Of a DNA stretch of 64,000 nt, positions 50,206-62,790 are shown one piece after another (positions within the stretch are counted from its first letter, which is position 1; the number at the start of each line of letters is the position of its first letter). The notes below the pieces were generated by a model, which was given only the letters and a program-made list of their open reading frames with translations, made no database searches and had not been told where the DNA came from. The position numbers and the translations under genes were made by a program. Source of the stretch: Loxodes magnus. Lineage: Eukaryota > Ciliophora > Karyorelictea > Loxodida > Loxodidae. Where the stretch lies: positions 1 to 64,000 of the forward strand of contig CAMPDV010001963.1 of the NCBI GenBank assembly GCA_946699065.1, given 5' to 3'.

Positions 50206-50557
50206 CACCATTTTTCCCTTTATAACACTTCTCATTTTCTTAAAAAAAATTCCCCTCTAACATCCGACTCATCCCAAAAACACTCCATTAATCTTTCCTT
50301 TCACCTTCTCTTACTCTTATCACCAAATTACTTTTTACTCATTTTCAAAAATCAAAAAATTTTATTCTCGCTCATTCACAAAATATTTTGAAAAATAATT
50401 TTCAAATTTTTTTATTCCTAACTCTATTTTCATTTAACCAAAAAAATTTGTCCCTTTCTTAAATTTTTTACCTTTTTTCAAAAAATATCCTATACAATTA
50501 TTTCTTTTTTACACATAATTCATTCCATCCCTCCCCCTATCCACTTTAACCCTCCTC

Positions 50558-50612
50558 TAGTCCATCAAAAAAAATCTCTTGTAGTGTAAAACGCTGAGCA
50601 AAAAAAGACTTT
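50558..50612 (+). repeat. 55-bp motif, second copy
   Basis: Differs from the copy at 50,151 at only a few positions. It is followed shortly by the 10-bp array. Confidence 0.88.
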
Positions 50613-50634
50613 TTTATTTTTCATGAATTTCAGC

Positions 50635-50740
50635 CACTTCTTTACACTTCTTTACACTTCTTTACACTTCTTTACACTTCTTTACACTTCTTTACACTTC
50701 TTTACACTTCTTTACACTTCCTTGCACCTCTTTATACTTC
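50635..50740 (+). repeat. 10-bp tandem repeat TTTACACTTC
   Basis: Eight perfect units followed by degenerate ones. Confidence 0.93.
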
Positions 50741-51320
50741 TAATCTACTTCCTTTAACTCCACTATCTCTTTCTACGCACTCATTTATTTTACACTCCTT
50801 CTCCCTTCTTTCAATTTTCTTTATTCTTTCCTTTGTTACCTTTTCTTCTTTACTTCAAAATTTTTTCCCTTTCTTACTTACATTTTTTTCTCTTACAAAA
50901 AAAAATTTTTTTTTCTTTTTATTCTTTTTTCTTTTTTCTCTTACTTTTCTTTTCTTTCTTGCTTTTTTAATTTTTTTCCTTTCTTAATTTCCTTTTTTTC
51001 CTTTTCTTTTTCTTTTTTTTCTTTTTCTTTTTCTTTTTTTTCTTTTTCTTTTTTTTCTTCTTTTCTTTCTTACTTTCCTTTTCTTACTTTTTTTCTTTTC
51101 TTTCTTACTTTCTTACTTTCCTTTTCTTACTTTTCTTACTTTTCTTACTTTTCTTTTATTCTTTTTCTTTTTTTTATTTTCTTTGGTTTTTTCTTCTTTT
51201 TTTCTTTCTTGCTTTTTTTTCTTTTTTTTCTTTTTTTTCTTCTTTTTCTTCTTTTCTTTCTTACTTTCCTTTTCTTACTTTTTTTCTTTTCTTTCTTACT
51301 TTCTTACTTTCCTTTTCTTA

Positions 51321-51510
51321 CTTTTCTTTTTCTTTTTTTTCTTTTTTTTCTTTTTTTTCTTTTTTTTCTTTTTTTTCTTTTTTTTCTTTTTTTTCTTTTT
51401 TTTCTTTTTTTTCTTTTTTTTCTTTTTTTTCTTTTTTTTCTTTTTTTTCTTTTTTTTCTTTTTTTTCTTTTTTTTCTTTTTTTTCTTTTTTTTCTTTTTT
51501 TTCTTACTTT
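51321..51510 (+). repeat. 9-bp tandem repeat (T)8C
   Basis: About 20 units of eight T and one C inside a wider T/C-rich tract (about 50,880-51,630). The long Phe/Leu plus-strand frames here are compositional artefacts. Confidence 0.9.
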
Positions 51511-51650
51511 TTTTTTTCTTTTCTTTTCTTTTCTTCTTTTTTCCCTTTCTTACTTTTCTTTATTTTTTCTTTTCTTCTTTTCTTCTTTTCCTTTTTCTCT
51601 TTTGTTTTTTTTATTTTTATTTTCTTATTTCATTTAACTCACTCTTCACT

Positions 51651-51835
51651 TACTCTATTCATACTCTATACATACTCTATACATACTCTATACATACTCT
51701 ATACATACTCTATTCATACTCTATTCATACTCTATACATACTCTATTCATACTCTATTCATACTCTATACATACTCTATACATTTCTATACATACTCTAT
51801 TCATACTCTATACATACTCTATTTATAAACTCTAT
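51651..51835 (+). repeat. 11-bp tandem repeat TACTCTATACA
   Basis: About 16 units alternating between TATACA and TATTCA endings. Confidence 0.92.
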
Positions 51836-51939
51836 TTATATAATTTATATACCATCTAATTATACACATAATTTATAATACTCTAATTTACTTTTAATAC
51901 TTTATAATCTTTAAATCACTTTAATATACTTTAAATACT

Positions 51940-52005
51940 TTAATTCACTTTATAATACTTTATAATACTTTATAATACTTTAATAACTTTATAATAATTT
52001 TAAAT
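51940..52005 (+). repeat. 10-bp repeat ACTTTATAAT
   Basis: Several imperfect units immediately 3' of the TRIM-like gene. Confidence 0.8.
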
Positions 52006-52042
52006 ATAATTACTTATAACTGTACTCGTTAAGAGATAAAAC

Positions 52043-54325
52043 TCACTCACTCAATTGCATAGATTTCCACTCTCTATCCTTCAAAGCACCAACTTTTATG
52101 TCGTAATAATATATCACATTTGCCTATGACTTAGAATCACTACTCCACATCCATATGACATTATTCACTTATTGACCATTGTATCAGAAACCAGTTTTGC
52201 TTGTATCTTAAGGATATTAACTACCATCCCTTATCATGGACCTAGTGTCAAACACACAAGTTTACTTAAGATTATTATTTCTGTCCCAAATATAGGCACA
52301 CTCAGTCTCATTCACTCACACACTTGCCAAACCAAATGCCGGCTTAGGTAACTACATCCCATACTACTAATACACACTCAACATCACGTCATATGATGAT
52401 ACCAAACTTGAACTACGGAAATTATTAGATAAATCTGAACTTTATATTTCGCCACCCACTATCCACACTCTCTCATGTGATACCCATATTCCATTAGCAT
52501 TGATACAATCCTTATTACTCAACAATGACACAGACTTATTCAAAACCATGTCGTACACCTCGAATGAATTAAGGTAATTATAATAATCATGAGATGATGC
52601 AGACTTTGATTAAGGATCCAACCCTCCTAATATATACAACAATCTGTCATTGTCATATCCCATTTAAGAAATATGTCTTAGCTAGATCAAAGAAGCTGAG
52701 GCTTTTATCACTGAATCACTACCTATAGTTATTTATAAGATCTTATCCAGATGTGATTTAGTTGATTTACCACCCACCTAGATTAGTAACTCATCAGAGA
52801 TCTAATGTGTCGAGGATCAATTAAAAGAGATTGGAGTCATTGATGCTACCACATTGTAAACACAGGAGCCATTGATACTGTCCAACTAAAAAGATTAGAT
52901 CTTATTGGAACTTGGGAATATTCTACTATATACTGCTATCCTTGGTGGAGAATTATTCACTCTCTTAGCCAAATTATACTTGTAACTTGACTCTCTCAAT
53001 AAATCACTCCAACCATTATCCTTATGTTATTGAACTAATATCTTATATTCCTCCAATGACTATGAAAGATCTTATAACTATTATTCCTTTTATCTAAGCT
53101 AGTCAGTATTATTCTTATTATCTGCTTCCAATTAACTAAATGCAGACTTCATACTCTCCTACTCCTTCAATAAGATATTTGTCTACTCTTTGTATCTGAG
53201 ATTCTCTTAAGATGATTTAGCTATCTAGTCTTATAACTGATTGAAGGATTATTGACTAAGAGCTAATTCCTATTGAAGAATGAGTTTTTGTTGTTGCAAC
53301 TCTTAAATGTCTTAAGCATACTTGATTTACTTGGCCTGAAGTTATTAGTCCTTAATTATTAACTAATGTTGAAATTCTTATTCTTTATTTTCTTACTAGA
53401 GGTGCTATTTCTGCATGTCTTAGTATAAACGCTTTATTACTAACTATAGTTGCTTAATCTAGCTTGCTTAGGCTTTCTAACTCTAGTAAACTTGGTTAGG
53501 CTAAAGCTACTGCATTAGATAAGAAATGATAAAATTCTAGAGAGCCTATAAGCTTAAATTCTCGCGACATATAACAGAGGATGATTGGGAGATACTCTAG
53601 AACCTTTCCTAGATTGCTAACTCAAATTGATTCAACTAGTTCCTTTTATTCTCACACTGATTGATATTATCCTAGGAACTATTTGAGATAGCTTCGACCT
53701 AACTTCCTATCACCTGATAGTAATCAGATGTTTCTTTAATAAACTAAATTTGCTTCTTTATTTAGTATTATTAATCATTCACCATCTTCTACCACGCCTA
53801 CTTGATACTCTACTTGATCTATTGCTATACCTAAACCATATTAGCCATTCTGGATATCTACAATTAACTTATCTGACTATACCATTAATACAATGTAGAT
53901 ATATATTAGATTAGTCTCTACTTGATAGCTCTAAAAGTGGATTCCAAGTAACTCTTTAAATGCTAGATTGCATTCTACGTAGCGATACATCTATGTCCTT
54001 AATGCGATATCTAATAACATTGTACACATATTCTTATGCTGTCCTATACGCAATATAGAGTTAAGGAATACTATCTATGAATAGGGCAGATGTCCTAAGG
54101 ATTGATAAGGCTCTATGCCTATTGCCTTACTAGATCTGGGATTTGTAGTTACTCAATTGGTCTTTACGTAATGATGTTATGCTTGTTGCATAAAAACTTT
54201 TGTTGTAGTCTATAAATGCCTTTCAAGCATTTCTCACAGAGAATACATCCACAGTCCAACTACCTAGGCTTTTTAAGCTCTTAGTTGAAATCTTCTTCAC
54301 ATAATTCACACTTGGCTGCTGACAT
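52043..54325 (-). CDS. TRIM-like protein: RING-like, B-box, coiled coil, kelch
   Basis: A single intron-free frame from ATG (54,323-54,325) to TGA (52,043-52,045), 760 residues. N-terminus: RING-like C6-x2-C9 ... C25-G-C27-x2-C30-x2-C33 ... C46-x2-H49. B-box: C80-x2-H83 ... C92-x2-D95 ... C100-x2-C103 ... H108-x2-H111, a complete zinc ligand set. Residues ~120-450 form a long Gln-rich coiled coil. The C-terminal ~300 residues are kelch-like (LLYILGGLD, NSFEVYDM, VWIVGG, SYDVM). This is the usual order of a TRIM-type ubiquitin-ligase scaffold, but the RING spacing is unusual and ligase activity is only inferred. Gln is written mostly as TAG and TAA, with some CAG and CAA. Three internal TGAs read as Trp (FNW, SVW, GFW). 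The gene is less AT-rich than its surroundings. Confidence 0.92.
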
Positions 54326-55969
54326 TTTAATTTTTTATTGAGTAAAAAATAAAAATGCTACTTAATATTTGATTGGATAGAAATAACTTAAGAAAATAAT
54401 TTAAATTAAACTAATTGAATGAAAATAGTTATTAAATTAAATAGAAGAATTAACTACTTTTAAAATTATTACATAAAATGGAAGAAAATAACCTCTAAAA
54501 GGAATAAATTACTTATAAAACTTAATATTTAGAAATAGATGAAACTAATAAAAAGAACAAACAGAAAAGAAACATGTGATACTTTTAAAATTAGTAATAA
54601 CTAAATTATTCTAATTTTATTAAGAAACATAATATACACTAAATATAGATATAAATAGGTATCTAACCAAACTCATATAAAATTGATTTAATGAAAAGCT
54701 TTTTCAAATTATAGTAAGCACATAAAGCAAAATGTGCTATTTTTAGATAAAAAGATAAAATAGATTATGAATTATAATTTTAATTAATGCAGAAGAGAAA
54801 GTAAAGCTGAATTAAATAATAAACAATTATTAATATTTCTAAATAAACTAAGGATAACAGTAAAGATATAATGGAGTAATTTAACACATAGAATTTTATT
54901 TAAATGAGAGAAGTATCTTCTAAAAGCAAGTACCTTGATGATCTTAAGATTAATTCTTTTTACCTGAATAATCATATAAAATTTAAACTATATTACTTAC
55001 TTAATCTCTTCTAAAATGCTTAGCCTTTCTGTAAGATAAATAAAATATATTAGACATTATAAAACTTTTTAGCAGGAGCTAGATAAAGTAATTTCTAAAT
55101 TATGCTATTAATTAGAACTAAATTAGCCAAGAATAATTCCTATTGATTAATTTTTACATGTTTCATGTCTAAGATGAAGGAGAAATATCAGCAAAATAAA
55201 GAAAATTAAGAAAGTAAAGGGACTTTTAGGAGGAATAATTCAACTAAAGGCAAGTTCAATTAACTGATGGAAAGCATGGAATAATTAGAAAAGAAATAAC
55301 TAAAATAACAATCTGAAATTTTAATACTTTGCATTTAATCAGAGTAAAAGCAGAAATGCTTAGTTATCGAAAATCTTAAAAAATAGAAGACTATATTCAG
55401 TTGATCTTTTCTATACCATATCATTATAAAAAGCTAGAAACAGTATTTTAGAGAGGTATCCTGAAGTTAGTTAAATAAAATTCATAACCCTAATTACTAA
55501 ATTACAAGCATTGGGACCTGAAAGAATATGTGAAGATGAGAAAAACCTAAGACTAGACTATCTGGTTTCCGTTCCTTAAATAATTAACCTAAGATCTATA
55601 CAAGAACTAATCAAAGTATAGTATTAAGAGAAAAGGAGAAAATGCTTATCCAGCTGAGCTAAAGCAAAAATAGAAAGAAAGAAAAACAATTAAGACGTAA
55701 TTCTATAAAAGATAGGGAAAATTCTTCCATTTTATGTTTAAAAGGAAGAAGTAACTTAAAAATAATAAATCTAGTAGTTAATTCAGTTCAAGGCTTACTA
55801 ATTTAACAACTATCTCAAAATATTTTTTTTTAATATATTTAAAATTGAACTAAGAAAGTATCTTCTATTATGTAAGATGCAAGATTACTTATTTACGATA
55901 TTCATTAATATTAGAATATTTTATCTATTTAACTAAAACTAAGGTTTATACTCAAATAATTAATTAATT
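54326..55969. other. AT-rich; possible small gene from 55,150
   Basis: Nothing recognised to ~55,150. From 55,150 to ~55,820 the plus strand is less AT-rich and begins MSKMKEKYQQNKENQESKG, but the best frame changes within ~150 bases and no domain is visible. Treat as a hypothetical or decayed gene. Confidence 0.35.
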
Positions 55970-57230
55970 GTTTAGAAATTTAAGATTTGTTTTTTATTTC
56001 ACTAATGATCTCCTAAATTTATAAATCTTAATTTGAAAATTCATTATCATTATTTAAATGAGTTTTGTATATTTCTTCAGCTTTGCTTTCGTATTAGATA
56101 TTTATCAATTCTTAATAATTGAAAATCAAGTTATTCTGACATCTAAGTTGTCTCTTTTCTTTTTACTATTTTTTTAATAATAACTCTTAATATCACTACA
56201 ATCTAAGCTGTAGATTAAAATTCTCTGAAAGTTTATAATCTGAAGGCGTTGAAATTTAAAGTTCTGTTTTATTTTTCTCTTTCTTCTTAATAAAGACTAT
56301 TGAGTATTTTCCTTTTTGTTTCACTTTTTCCTTTTCAAAAATAACTTACAGATTCCAAATAGCTTCATCTCTTAATTAATCATAACAGTTTATTTTGATT
56401 TAGTCTTCGACTTTAATATCTTTAATCAGATTCTTACATTTATGCCTCATTGTATGTTTCTTTTGTAGTTACTTTACAAATAAAAATTTTAAATTTTTTT
56501 GCAACTTAACGTAGTACTTTCTTACAAAACTTCATAGAAAATAACTAACTTCAGTTTACTTTATATCCTTCTATTATACTTACAATAGTTAAGTACCAAA
56601 TTATAGTACAGAAGAAGTTTAGGATATCATTAGTGCTTACAAAGGTAAATATTCTTAGAGTTATTATAATGATTGCAGGAAATGCTGATTGCTCGAGCTT
56701 GATCCAATCTTAGCTATTTATTGCTCTTCTATTATTGATAATATTTTAAACCTTTAACTATTAAGCTTAAGTAGTAAATTTTTCAATGCTTTAAAAAGGA
56801 TAGTTCTATTGACAGTTTGTTTAACTTAAATAGCGCTTAGAATTAAGGTAATCTTTCGATTTATTAGAACTTAGTCTAGCTATAACCTCTTATATAATCT
56901 GATAGTTTTCTAATAAGTATCATCTTGATATATTAATATTGTTTATATAACAATCTTCTAATCTAGACGCTTTCTAGAGCTATATCTTACAATTTCTCTT
57001 CTATAAACTTAAACTTTAATATTTTCCTACTTTTATTCCTTTTTAATTGTATCTTTTATTTACCTATCATCACTAATTTCTTCTCATTCTTCAAATGTTA
57101 AATAATAGTCGTCTTATGTATGTTCATCTCTATTATAAATGAATCTTCAACCTTTGTCGCTCGTAAAAAGCTAAAAGTCTAATTTGATTGAATTCCTAGG
57201 TTTCTCTTTTAAATTCCTTCTTTTAATTTT
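55970..57230 (-). CDS. Hypothetical protein, paralogue of the gene at 61.9-62.8 kb
   Basis: One minus-strand frame reads without implausible composition through this interval and contains RLYKRLQLDQV followed by VNRT. The gene at 61,880-62,790 has RLYKRLQQDLV and INRT at the same spacing, and the two also match at nucleotide level around CTCTTATATAA (56,890 and 62,535) and CTTATGTATGTT (57,113 and 62,765). The shared frame is the main evidence for coding. The C-terminal part (~56,000-56,450) is rich in Lys, Glu and Gln. No known domain; start and stop not determined. Confidence 0.4.
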
Positions 57231-60025
57231 GCAATTCAATAAATAGTAAAAAGTAAGTTTTTAAAAGTAGCAGATCTTAATTAATGATAGTAACTCTAAG
57301 TCATATAATTAGCAATAAGATTATAAATAAAAAAAACTATAAGGTTAGATAATAAAGACTAGCTCTTTCTATTTCATCATCAATAATAGCAAAAGATAGA
57401 AAGAAAAGGGTTTCAATTAGAGAATTCAAAGGTTTAGGATAAGAATAAAATCAGTTTTCGCTTAAATTTCAGTTTTATCATAACTAATACTTACTCTAGT
57501 CAGATATAAGTAACATTATTTAAACATTTAAGAATATAAAAAGACGGATGATTGAAGAGTTTCTGATCATTCAAATTAATACTACAATACAATAAAAAGC
57601 AGCAAAATTAATATCTTTAAAGATATCTCTATATTAAAGTGAATGATAAATCTCTATCTAAGATTAAATATTTGTGAATCTTAACTATATTGAATAATTG
57701 AAGCTATTAATACTATTTTGTCTAAGTAAAGAGACTAAAAAAAGGAATTGATAGTGTCAATAAACTATAAAAATTTACTTTCTGAAGAAAAACTCAAATA
57801 AATCTAAACTTTCACAACACAATTTGATCATTACAATAAAGTGTTAACCTTAGTTTTGTATTTAATCCTTGTGTTCTAATAAACAGATATTTCAAAAATT
57901 AATTTTACTGGTTTAAAACAACTAAGTTCTCACTTTATATAAACTCAGAACGGTGTCTTATTGTATAGAGGTAGGATGATTTGCCGATTTTCTTCTTCAA
58001 ACAGAGATTACTATGTTATGAATGCTTGCTTGATAGTCAAATATTTCAAAAACCTACCTAAATAGAATAATTATTTGAAAATTTTCCTTTTAGAACTTGA
58101 ATCCAGCTAGAGGCTTCTCTAAGTTATTAGATATAGTCAGATAATTAAAAGTTTTGCTTTTGTCATTCTTTAGATTAGATATTTTAAAAAATATGATTCT
58201 TTATCAATAAGCAAATCATTTAGCTTATATTAGGTAGAAACTAAGTGATTCATTAATTAAATAAATACAAAAAGAGATACTAGCGATATACTCACTTTCA
58301 TTAGCAAATATCTAAGATATTAAAGATACCATAGAAGTATAATCATATTTTAAAGTTAAGTATGATGGATAATATAATCTACTAATAGCAAACGAGTAAC
58401 ATCTAATAACTAATATAGAAACAGATAGCTTAGAAGAAAGATTATTTTAAAATTAATATTTAGAGTTAAAGATATTACTATGTATAGGAAGGAGTAGACT
58501 GACGCTAAAGAGTATCAAGCATCTTACGATTATTGATGCTCTTTAAATTGGGAATTAGAAAATTACATTTTTAATATTTTGCACATAGATAAAAAGTATA
58601 GTAAATAGCTATTGAGAACTGGTACTATATCCATAATACTTAAATGGCTTTATCATTATAACTAATAGGAAAGAATGATAATAACTAGTATTTTAGTTTA
58701 AGATTATTAAAGATGAAAAATTCTTAGTAATTTCACTCTTATTGAAATAATACCAATCTCTTGCATTTAAAGAATAGACAATTTCTTTTATTTCTTAGCA
58801 TAAAAATAATAGGTACTATTTGAGTTTTAGTAAGCTAATACTGTATTAATGTTGGTTCTCTTGCTTTTTGATATAATAAGCATATAGCTATAGTTAGTTA
58901 TGCTAAAGTTTGATATGATTATATAGAGTATTTTGATAGTAAGATAAGCAGTGTAACTTATATTTGCTTAGATTTAAGTTCTTAGGTAAAAATAAGCTTA
59001 AATGATAGTATAATAAACCCTATGCAAGATTCTTAAAGTAAGTATGCTAAATGAGAGCATTAATTTACTTGTTGCTCTGTAATCATACACATAATTCATA
59101 TTGTTGGTCTTATAAAGAGAGTAATAGAAAGAAAAATCAGCTTAGAGTTAAATATATTTCTCAACAGTAGAATGGCTTTGATTTTGATCATATGAGTAGC
59201 TTGTAAGAGTTATATTGTTCTTTAGAAGGGCTAGAGAAGTAAGATTCATAAGCTGTAGTATTTTTAAGTTTTAAATTACTTTCTTCTTTAGAAATTGGAT
59301 TCAAAACTCGAAATCTCTCAGCTTTTTAGATTTTATAGCAAAAAACAGAAATAAATCTAAGAGGCTAGGTTGACTTAGAAAAACTAGGATTTTACTGGAT
59401 TGAGAAAGGAGTAAAAGCAGTACTTTATAAAAATAAAGATAAGAACAGAGGAGTAAGGATTTTAGATTTATAAAAGGAGCTCAGTAAATTTAGGCGGTAT
59501 TAGTGTAATATACAAATTTAAACTCTGAAATAATAAATCCTCTAATAACTAAAATACCTTAAATTAAAAATTATAATACTAAAGTTTAAAAATCTTAGTA
59601 TTAATAAAGACTTTAAATAAGTAAGAAAGTATCTAACTATCAAAAGATACTAATTATATCTTAGTTTAATAGTAATGCTTAAAAAGTAAATTAAAGATAT
59701 TTATTTAATTAATTTAGTTATTAATAAAGATAAGACTTTTAGTCAATATCTATTATTCAAATCATTATGCCTAAACATCAAAAACTATTAACATTTCAAA
59801 TTCACAATACAATTCAAGTCTTACCCAAATGGAGGATAAGTTAAGTCTGCTGACTTATTTTTTAATCAAACTTCTTAAATTACTTAGTTTTAAAATAGAC
59901 TCTCAAACAAAAATAATTCATTACTGTAGCTAGATTGTTTTTAAGCAAACAACGCTTCTAAAAAATGCAACAGCTAGAAGGAAAAAACCATTTTTACAAA
60001 ATATTAATTTAAGAAGAAGAGAAAA
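57231..60025. other. AT-rich intergenic
   Basis: No gene supported. Short less AT-rich patches near 57,900-58,150 and 59,280-59,500 show no motif. Confidence 0.45.
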
Positions 60026-60850
60026 ATGAAAAATTCTAACTCTTCATAAAATTAATTAACTGAAGGTTATTAAGTGAAGGTTAAAGAAATAGAAAAGAAG
60101 GAAAGAAATTACTAAAGTTAATAAAATTATAGAGGAATCAGGTATTAATGAAAGTTGATTGAAGATTTAATAATTTGCTACACAAGCATATCATTACAAT
60201 TAAGTTATAATACAGCCAAAAGGAACAAATAAAAAAGATCAAAAAGAATCTTAAAGAAATAACAAATCTAATTATTCGAAGCCTAATTTTGTTTTTAGAT
60301 AATAAAATTAATTGAATAAAAGTGACAGAAACATAAACCGGAAGAGAAAAAGTCTGTATATTATTTCAATGTAGAAAAGATGAGCAAACTATAAGAAAGA
60401 CTAAATGATAAACCTTATTATCAAACTAAATAAAAAATAGACTAAGAATAAGAGTAGAGGGTTAAATATTTTTAGAAGAGAAACTGGCATGAAAGTAAAA
60501 ATCTAAAATTTGATTATTATTTTAGTAAGTAAGCAGAGCAAATTTAAGTGACTCATAGTTAATTAAAAATGAATTTGGTAAAAAGAGACTGAAATCTAAT
60601 AAATTTTAGAAGATACTAATTGGCTTAAAAAAGTTAGTCAAGTCCAGAAAATTTTACTTAAGAAGTTTTATTAACTTAAAAACCAAATTTTTAACTGATG
60701 TTAGAAGGAAAATGAAGTCAAGATAGCAATATACTTAATCTATAATAAAATTAATCATATAGTTAAATCTCATACCTAGTTGAGGAAACAATAGGAACAA
60801 AATGATACTGTAGAAAGATTAAGAAGGAAGTAGAAAAAGCTTAAGCTTGC
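60026..60850 (+). CDS. Hypothetical Lys/Gln-rich protein
   Basis: From ATG at 60,026 (MKNSNSSQNQLTEGYQ) one frame keeps a charged, hydrophilic composition for about 270 codons, including the stretch VYYFNVEKMSKLQERLNDK. No domain recognised, no clear stop, and in this code an open frame is weak evidence. Confidence 0.3.
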
Positions 60851-61879
60851 AATCTTCATAACTCTAAATAAACTAAGTTGTTCATGAGCTTAAATAAATT
60901 GAAATTAAAGTCTAGAACTTGTGTAAAGAACATCAGCTTTAATTATCTATCATATGTACTTGAGATAATTAACTTGCATGTAATACTTGCCTAATATCAA
61001 CTCACAATCATTAAAATATACTTATATAGGAAAAAATTAGGGTCCTATAGGAGTAAAATAAAAAAGCAGTTATTATTAAATTAAACTATGCATTTATAAG
61101 ATAAAATAGCTATTTTTAGTAAAGCTTAATAACAGATAAACTAATCAAAGCTTGCTACTAGAAATACCATACTAGAAGCAAGTGAGCTAATAATTTCCTA
61201 GGTTATTCATATTTGCTAATAGTACTTTAATTAAATTTTAAGCTAATTAGATAGATCAAAAGATAAGATTAATTCTAACTTATCGAAAGTACATAATTAA
61301 TAGTAGCAAATAAAATGACTATGTCTAACTCGAAGAGATTATTATAGATAAATGTGAGTAATAAGCAGGAAATAGATAGTTTATAGCACAGTTACTTAAC
61401 TAGAAACTAAATTAGCAGGATTGAAATATTTAAGATTAAGTAGGTTAATATATCTATTATAATGGTTTATAAAAGATATATGGATGCAAGTTATTCAAGA
61501 ATAAAAAGAAAAAATAGATAACTAAAGAAAAAACATAGAGGACTAACTATCAAATCTAAATATAATATTAACTGACTAAGATCAATAATTATAAAAATAA
61601 AAAGAGTAAAGAGAAAATTAAAAATAGCAAATAGAATATAATAGATAAAATAGAATAACCTATTAATTAATAAGCTACTTTATTTTAAGAACACAATAAA
61701 CAACTTTGAAAAGAATAGTTTTAAACTAAAAGTAACTTTGATACTTTATCTTTTTTAAATTATTAAATATATATAAACAATAAACTGAAAGCTAATTAAG
61801 TTATAAGGAAGCAATTTCCTTTGAATAGCTACTTCTTTAAATATCTTCTTAAGCTAATCACTTGTGCTACTTATCAACT
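60851..61879. other. AT-rich intergenic
   Basis: No feature recognised. Confidence 0.45.
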
Positions 61880-62790
61880 TTTAAATTTGTCTTCAGTTTG
61901 GTTTCTTAAATATAAAATTAGTCTTCCACCAAGTTCGAGATCTCGTATCTTCATTCTCAGCTACTCCATTTTTAATTCACTTTTTCTTTTTTAAAATTTA
62001 GCTTACATTTTCCTTAAAACTTAATCTCTTTTGGATCTTGTTTCTTCTTTTCGCATTCTCTACCTTTCTTAATCTGGATTCTGGGTATACTTATTAAGCA
62101 TCTTTATATACTTCTTTCTTTAAGAAACATAGCAGATTCTAGTATTTATGTATAGCTTAATGTTAAACCTTGTTACAAAGCTCCTTAAACTCTTAGGTAT
62201 CACCAGCTTAAATTACGTTCTTATATTATATTTTTCCTATTTAGATTACCGAAATATTGTAAAGAAGTATTTTAAGAATCCAATAGTACTTTGGTGCTAA
62301 ATATCCTGAGGAATAGTTTTTCTAAATAGGAAGAACTGGTTATTCTAACCTATTCTAATTTGGCTACATATTCTACTTTCAATAGTTGATGTATAGCTAG
62401 CAACTTAGCTTGCAAATCTGAGACAAAAGTAGTCAAACGTCTTTAAATATTGGTTCTGTTAATCTTTTCTTATACTGAAGTGTTCTTTGAGCAAACATAT
62501 TTATCAATTACCTAGACTAAATCTTATTACAACCTCTTATATAACCTGTCATAATAACTAGTTAGAGATATCTTAGATATTAAAGTATTTCTAAAATAAA
62601 TAATATCTCTTATGAATAATTAAACTTATAATGTATTTTGCTACTTCTCTTTTATTAGATTTAGATTTACTATTACTTAGCTTTCTTCTTTATTGGATCT
62701 ATATTTTATTTTACCCTCCAAATATTTTTTGTTCTAATACTTGAATTGCTTATAATTATCTACCTTATGTATGTTAAATTTCTATATTTA
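61880..62790 (-). CDS. Hypothetical protein, paralogue of the gene at 56.0-57.2 kb
   Basis: The minus-strand frame fixed by similarity to the 56-57 kb gene: SYYDRLYKRLQQDLVQ, then SVQEKINRTN, then a Leu-rich helical region and a basic C-terminal part (KKGRECEKKKQDPK). The N-terminal portion is more diverged, and the frame there may differ from the one that fits the core. No known domain; ends not determined. Confidence 0.4.

Larger units (their letters stand above)
47500..52042 (+). repeat. Pyrimidine-skewed low-complexity and satellite region
   Basis: From about 47,500 the plus strand becomes strongly T-rich, then T/C-rich and G-poor, up to the 3' end of the TRIM-like gene. It contains several distinct short tandem arrays, listed separately. 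The less extreme part about 48,570-49,500 might contain a minus-strand gene, since more than one frame there looks protein-like, but I found no motif to fix it. Confidence 0.85.

Noticed and set aside
51183..51878. Poly-Phe/Leu frames on the plus strand
   Set aside because: Consequence of T-rich satellite sequence; no plausible protein.
54784..54975. 63-codon minus-strand frame
   Set aside because: No motif, very AT-rich, no paralogue in the window.
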